Origin: Lacticaseibacillus suilingensis
Lineage (GTDB): Bacteria; Bacillota; Bacilli; Lactobacillales; Lactobacillaceae
Direction of reading: 5' to 3'
DNA: 64,000 nt
NCBI RefSeq assembly: GCF_016861845.1
Contig: NZ_BOLV01000004.1
Coordinates: 109,318-173,317 of the forward strand
The notes beneath the pieces are model-generated. The model worked only from the letters and a program-made list of their open reading frames with translations, had not been told where the DNA came from and did not search any database. Position numbers and translations under genes: made by a program. The first letter of the stretch is position 1; each line of letters starts with the position of its first letter. Positions 60,464 through 64,000 of the stretch are shown here, in pieces.

Positions 60464-62050
60464 ATGCGTGGACGAGAAGATTTCTTCCTGTCGCAGTCGC
60501 GAATCGAGGAGCTGAGTTTATTCCGGCGAATCGTGAATGCGCGGGCATCGCAAACGCCTGTTGCGGAACGGCTCGCAATTGAGCGCACTGGGGAGCCATT
60601 GGTGACAGAGGTCAATTTGAAGCAGATTGCGGCTTTGACCAAACGGAACTATGGCGCGGTTTATAATACTTATAATAGTTTGGTCGCTACTTTGGCAACG
60701 GTTTTGGACGTTAAAACCAATGCTGTTCGCAAGCTTTTTAATGTGTCTTCCAGCACTTTACGCTGGGCTTTGGTGCGGGAGGGTCATCCCTACCATTTTT
60801 TAAAGACGCTTTTATACCATGATTATCCTGACTTTGACACGTTTTTGGCCGCTGAGCAGACGTCCAAAGCCACCATGCTGCGGCACCTAAAGCCGCTGCG
60901 TGAATTTGCCCGGGAGTTTGGCGTCCGTTTTTCTTATGAGACGCTGACGCTGCAAGGTGATGAAAAGTGCATCCGGCTGTTTTTGACCATGATCTACTGG
61001 ATGGCCACTGACGGTTCCGCTTGGCCGTTTGACGATTTGCCGCGGGATATTCTGGGTGAAGTGATTGATGGGTCCGTGAAATTGTTCGATATTGGCCAGC
61101 CGAATTACGTCACCCGTGAAATTTTGATGTACTACATTGCCATTTCGCAGCGACGCGCGAATGAAGGCCAGCGCGTGCCATATGTGCCTGCGGACACCGT
61201 ATTAAAGTATCCCGTGGCCAATATGTTCGACGAATTGAGCGCCCTGAATAGCGACCGGTTCCACTTCCCGGTGCTCAGTACGGATGAGCAAATGGGTGAA
61301 AGCACGGCGTTCTACTTTACGTTCCACTTCTTGCCGTTTTACACCTCAACCAGTACCCGGCTGCAGGCCAAAACTTTCGATCGGTTCAAACGCTATAATC
61401 CCAGCATCTATACCTTGGTGACCGATTTTCTTGAAAAGCTGCCAGTCAGCTTCTTGGTGGAAGGTCAGTTGCCCAAAGCGGCTTTCAACATGTTGCGCGC
61501 GAATTTGCTGGCGAATACTGTCAGCACCTTGCAGTTCCGCGGCGACTTGTCGCAAACCATTGCCTACGCCATGAATCAGCGCATTGCCCAAATGCCAGAC
61601 AGCCCAGTGCTGGAGCGTAAGGTGCGGCAGACCTTGGAACATGTGGTGTACACGCGGCACCTGGAGATTTTGGAGCCGGTGATGGATCAACTCGTACATT
61701 CTTACTATACGAATGTGCAGCAGGTGGCGATGCAGTTTGCGCCGCTGGTGAAAGTCAAAGTGGCGCCAGTGATCGAGCAAACGGTCCTGGGTTATATTGA
61801 TCTGGTGGGCTTTTTGATGGCGCAGCCGTTCGTTGAAGTCTTGTCGCCGGCCGATGATTTGAAAGCGGCAGACTTGATCATTGAAAGTGCCGAACTGCCG
61901 GATTCGCACCAGTTCCGGGCCGGCCAGTTGACTTATAAGTGGGCGGCCAGTGTCTCCAATGATTGGTACGGCGAGCTTTATAGTGAACTGCGCCAGCTCT
62001 GGGATGAGAAGAGCGCCATCGCCATCAATAGCACAGACTTTGACTACTAG
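60464..62050 (+). CDS. Mga-like transcriptional regulator (divergent paralogue)
   Basis: 528 residues; AAAAGGAGA precedes the ATG. Same architecture as the neighbour: N-terminal helix-turn-helix (VNLKQIAALTKRNYGAVYNTYNSLV), Mga domain (FLAAEQTSKATMLRHLKPLREFAREFGV), PRD-like region with LFLTMIYWMATDGSAWPFDDL, comparable to LFLQQFYWLSYHGTEWPF in the left gene. Sequence similarity outside these blocks is low, so the duplication is old. Targets unknown; the surface-protein genes of this window are candidates by analogy with Mga. Confidence 0.82.
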   Translation: MRGREDFFLSQSRIEELSLFRRIVNARASQTPVAERLAIERTGEPLVTEVNLKQIAALTKRNYGAVYNTYNSLVATLATVLDVKTNAVRKLFNVSSSTLRWALVREGHPYHFLKTLLYHDYPDFDTFLAAEQTSKATMLRHLKPLREFAREFGVRFSYETLTLQGDEKCIRLFLTMIYWMATDGSAWPFDDLPRDILGEVIDGSVKLFDIGQPNYVTREILMYYIAISQRRANEGQRVPYVPADTVLKYPVANMFDELSALNSDRFHFPVLSTDEQMGESTAFYFTFHFLPFYTSTSTRLQAKTFDRFKRYNPSIYTLVTDFLEKLPVSFLVEGQLPKAAFNMLRANLLANTVSTLQFRGDLSQTIAYAMNQRIAQMPDSPVLERKVRQTLEHVVYTRHLEILEPVMDQLVHSYYTNVQQVAMQFAPLVKVKVAPVIEQTVLGYIDLVGFLMAQPFVEVLSPADDLKAADLIIESAELPDSHQFRAGQLTYKWAASVSNDWYGELYSELRQLWDEKSAIAINSTDFDY

Positions 62051-62079
62051 TTGCAGCCAAACGTAAAATGCAGTATTCT
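62051..62079 (+). promoter_or_regulatory. serS: Promoter of the T-box-serS transcript
   Basis: TTGCAG (62051-62056), 17-bp spacer, TATTCT (62074-62079), directly after the Mga-like gene stop. Confidence 0.65.
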
Positions 62080-62089
62080 TGCCTTAACA

Positions 62090-62300
62090 AAACAACACGT
62101 GATTAGGCGCTTATCCAGAAAGCAACAGAGACGTAGCGGGCGGTGCGAGCTACGAGCTTTCTTATTCCAGCGCGACAGTGGGCGGCGTCGAACCGCACGG
62201 CTGCTGGCCGTTATCAGCGAATTAAGGGTGGCCTTCGGGTCAAACTTGGGTGGCACCGCGGAAAAGCCTTTCGTCCCAATGAGATGAAGGGCTTTTTGTG
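62090..62300 (+). promoter_or_regulatory. T-box leader of serS
   Basis: Stem I region has AGAGA and GGGCGGTGCGA, the usual T-box landmarks. The T-box sequence proper, GGGTGGCACCGCGG, is at 62248-62261. The terminator is AAAAGCCTTTC (62262-62272) with GAAGGGCTTTTT (62286-62297). Uncharged tRNA-Ser would stabilise the antiterminator and allow serS expression. The specifier codon is not safely assignable by eye; TCC near 62166 is a candidate. Confidence 0.93.
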
Positions 62301-62325
62301 TGCAATCACGTCATAGGAGGATATT

Positions 62326-63606
62326 ATGTTAGATATTAAAGTGATCCGGGACAACCCGGAATGGGCCAAGACCAAGCTCGCCGCCCGCAATGTTAAAGGG
62401 GAAGAAATCGATGACTTGTTGGCCGAAGATGTCCAGCGGCGGACTTTGATTGCGAAGACTGAGGAACTTAAGGCTCAGCGCAACAAGGTTTCCGATGAGA
62501 TCTCACAGAAAAAGCGCAACAAAGAAAACGCTGATACTGAGATTCAGGCCATGCGTGAAGTGGGTAAGCAAATCGGGGCCTTGGACAAGGAACTGGCCGC
62601 GGTCCAAGAGAAGATGAACTACACGCTGGTGCGCCTGCCTAACTTCCCAGCTGATGATGTGCCAATGTCTCTGAACGAAGACGATTCGCGAGAGGAATAC
62701 AAAGTCGGCACCATCCGGCAGTTTGACTTCACGCCGAAAGCCCACTTTGAAATCGGCGAAGCCCTCGGCATTTTGGACTTTGAACGTGCCGCTAAAGTCG
62801 CCGGCAGTCGCTTTGTTTACTACAAAGGCGCTGGCGCTCGCCTGGAACGCGCGGTTTACAACTTCTTCCTAGATGAACACTACAAGGAAGGCTATGAAGA
62901 AATTATTCCGCCATACCTGGTAAACAATGACTCGATGTTCGGCACCGGCCAATTTCCCAAGTTTGGTCAAGATGTTTACACCATCATGAATGAAGAAGAT
63001 CCGCTGACACTGATTCCGACGGCGGAAGTGCCCTTGGTCAACTACTATCGCAGCGAAATCATCGACGCGGAGAAATTGCCGATTTCTGTTACCGCGTTGA
63101 CGCCAGCCTTTCGCTCAGAAGCCGGGAGCGCCGGCCGGGATACCCGCGGTTTGATTCGGATGCACCAGTTCAACAAGGTCGAAATGGTGAAGTTCTGCAA
63201 GCCTGAGGATTCCTGGAATGAATTGAAAAAGCTGATTCACGATGCTGGCGATTTGCTGGAGAAACTGGGCTTACCTTACCATGTTATTACGTTGGCTTCG
63301 AATGATGCCAGTTTCACCTCAGCCAAGACCAATGACCTCGAAGTCTGGCTGCCAGCTCAGGATCGGTACCGTGAAATTTCCAGCTGCTCGAACTGCACGG
63401 ACTTCCAAGCACGCCGCGCACAAATCCGTTACCGCGACGAGAACGGCAAACCGCAGTATGTGCACACGCTGAATGGCTCCGGCCTCGCCGTTGGCCGGAC
63501 CGTCGCTGCAATTTTGGAAAACTATCAAAATGCCGATGGCTCAGTGACTATTCCTGATGTCTTGGTCCCATACATGGCCGGGCAAACCGTTATTACCGGT
63601 GAATAA
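62326..63606 (+). CDS. serS: Seryl-tRNA synthetase
   Basis: 426 residues; TAGGAGG precedes the ATG. N-terminal coiled-coil arm (residues about 28-105, with [15 protein letters not shown]) that grips the long variable arm of tRNA-Ser. Class II motif 2 [20 protein letters not shown] and motif 3 [20 protein letters not shown], plus [15 protein letters not shown]. Charges tRNA-Ser with serine. Controlled by the T-box upstream; ends at a terminator. Confidence 0.98.
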   Translation: MLDIKVIRDNPEWAKTKLAARNVKGEEIDDLLAEDVQRRTLIAKTEELKAQRNKVSDEISQKKRNKENADTEIQAMREVGKQIGALDKELAAVQEKMNYTLVRLPNFPADDVPMSLNEDDSREEYKVGTIRQFDFTPKAHFEIGEALGILDFERAAKVAGSRFVYYKGAGARLERAVYNFFLDEHYKEGYEEIIPPYLVNNDSMFGTGQFPKFGQDVYTIMNEEDPLTLIPTAEVPLVNYYRSEIIDAEKLPISVTALTPAFRSEAGSAGRDTRGLIRMHQFNKVEMVKFCKPEDSWNELKKLIHDAGDLLEKLGLPYHVITLASNDASFTSAKTNDLEVWLPAQDRYREISSCSNCTDFQARRAQIRYRDENGKPQYVHTLNGSGLAVGRTVAAILENYQNADGSVTIPDVLVPYMAGQTVITGE

Positions 63607-63621
63607 AGTCATGAGTTCTAG

Positions 63622-63649
63622 AACAGCCTCAAGTTGGAGGCTGTTTTTT
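63622..63649 (+). terminator. Rho-independent terminator after serS
   Basis: AACAGCCTC (63622-63630) with GAGGCTGTT (63637-63645), then a T run to 63650. Confidence 0.92.
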
Positions 63650-63729
63650 TATGTGCAACTGTAAGCGCTGCTAAAGTTTGTGAAATTTCTAAATGTCGGT
63701 GTTTGTTTTGTGGTTTTGCCAAAAAAGTG

Positions 63730-63758
63730 TTGACGGTCCTTGGGGGAGTTGGTATTAT
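63730..63758 (+). promoter_or_regulatory. rRNA operon promoter P1
   Basis: TTGACG (63730-63735), 17-bp spacer, TATTAT (63753-63758). Confidence 0.75.
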
Positions 63759-63817
63759 TGTCAACGTTGTGAAACGCCGAGGCAGTCCGGTTACGCGGGC
63801 TGCTTTCAAAAATAGTG

Positions 63818-63846
63818 TTGACAACGACATGTTCAATTGCTAGACT
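63818..63846 (+). promoter_or_regulatory. rRNA operon promoter P2
   Basis: TTGACA (63818-63823), 17-bp spacer, TAGACT (63841-63846). Perfect -35 and good spacing, 88 bp after P1, the usual tandem arrangement of lactobacillus rrn promoters. Confidence 0.85.
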
Positions 63847-63849
63847 GTT

Positions 63850-64000
63850 AAAGTTGTCTTTTGGACAAGGTAGTCCTTTGAAAACTGAACAAAGTTTCGT
63901 AAATGTGATAGGGCTTTTCGATGTAAATCGAAGAGAATTAAACATGAGCGAAGTCAATTCGCAAACAACAAATCGAGCTATTCAAATAACTCATTATATG
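63850..64000 (+). other. rRNA operon leader, running up to the 16S gene
   Basis: CCTTTGAAAACTGAACAAAG (from about 63882) is the typical antitermination/boxA-like part of lactobacillus rrn leaders; TTCGAT/ATCGAA (about 63917-63930) is a processing-type hairpin. The window ends in CTCATTATATG; in lactobacilli ATG followed by AGAGTTTGATCC is the 16S 5' region, so the 16S gene should begin at the very end of the window or just past it. No 16S body is visible to confirm this. Confidence 0.75.

Noticed and set aside
63634..63957. Small open frames between serS and the window end.
   Set aside because: The region holds the serS terminator, two rRNA-type promoters and the rrn leader, so the frames are fortuitous.

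Overview
The window looks like chromosomal DNA of a moderately GC-rich lactobacillus, probably of the Lacticaseibacillus type. Evidence: sortase signals of the form LPATG, a class II (Firmicute) galT, a divergent PrsA/PrtM-like lipoprotein and lactocepin-like protease, Mga-type regulators, a serS T-box leader, strong AGGAGG ribosome binding sites, and an rRNA leader at the right edge. The genus is inferred from gene style; no 16S sequence is present to prove it.

Layout. 1-3.6 kb: end of an MFS transporter and a two-gene restriction-modification system (AlwI-like endonuclease plus Dam-like D12 methyltransferase). 3.7-5.2 kb: lysine-type permease. 5.6-21.3 kb: a surface-protein island with three LPATG-anchored giants (GH20 hexosaminidase; a 1873-residue GH31 enzyme with FN3, CBM32-like, dockerin-like, cohesin-like and FIVAR modules; a 1947-residue subtilisin-like protease) and the lipoprotein foldase that probably helps the protease mature. 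21.4-25.4 kb: a SAM-I riboswitch ahead of an orphan small gene, then an ABC exporter with its own TetR regulator. 25.4-28.6 kb: two oxidoreductases and a membrane-anchored phosphoesterase. 28.8-32.4 kb: a phnD-phnC-phnE-phnE importer with PurBox-like sites upstream. 32.5-36.6 kb: an acyltransferase/GT8/GT8/acyltransferase/TetR operon. 36.7-41.4 kb: HAD phosphatase, OatA-like acetyltransferase with a MORN protein, two-part ThrE-like exporter. 41.5-48.7 kb: galT, galE, galK, a LacI/GalR regulator and a divergent putative glycosidase. 48.9-55.9 kb: small proteins, an FMN-reductase-like protein, an esterase, a second (cytoplasmic) GH31, and a pseudouridine synthase. 56-64 kb: rpmG, acetyltransferase, two orphan genes, a divergent pair of Mga-like regulators, T-box-serS, and tandem promoters of an rRNA operon whose 16S gene should start at or just beyond the window end.

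How it fits together. A surface GH20 and GH31, a paralogous intracellular GH31, and the galactose (Leloir) genes suggest use of host glycans such as mucin-type O-glycans. The GH31 proteins lack the usual GH31 nucleophile context and instead resemble the branch that contains exo-alpha-N-acetylgalactosaminidases; this is inference. Between genes there is a family of long imperfect palindromes, some in tandem, sharing CTCCGCAGCCT boundaries, which ordinary gene annotation would miss.

The most unusual items are the SAM-I riboswitch controlling an unrecognised 127-residue protein, the interspersed palindrome family, the dockerin/cohesin-bearing GH31, a structured untranslated leader upstream of it, and a LacI-family gene whose ribosome binding site points to an ATC start codon.
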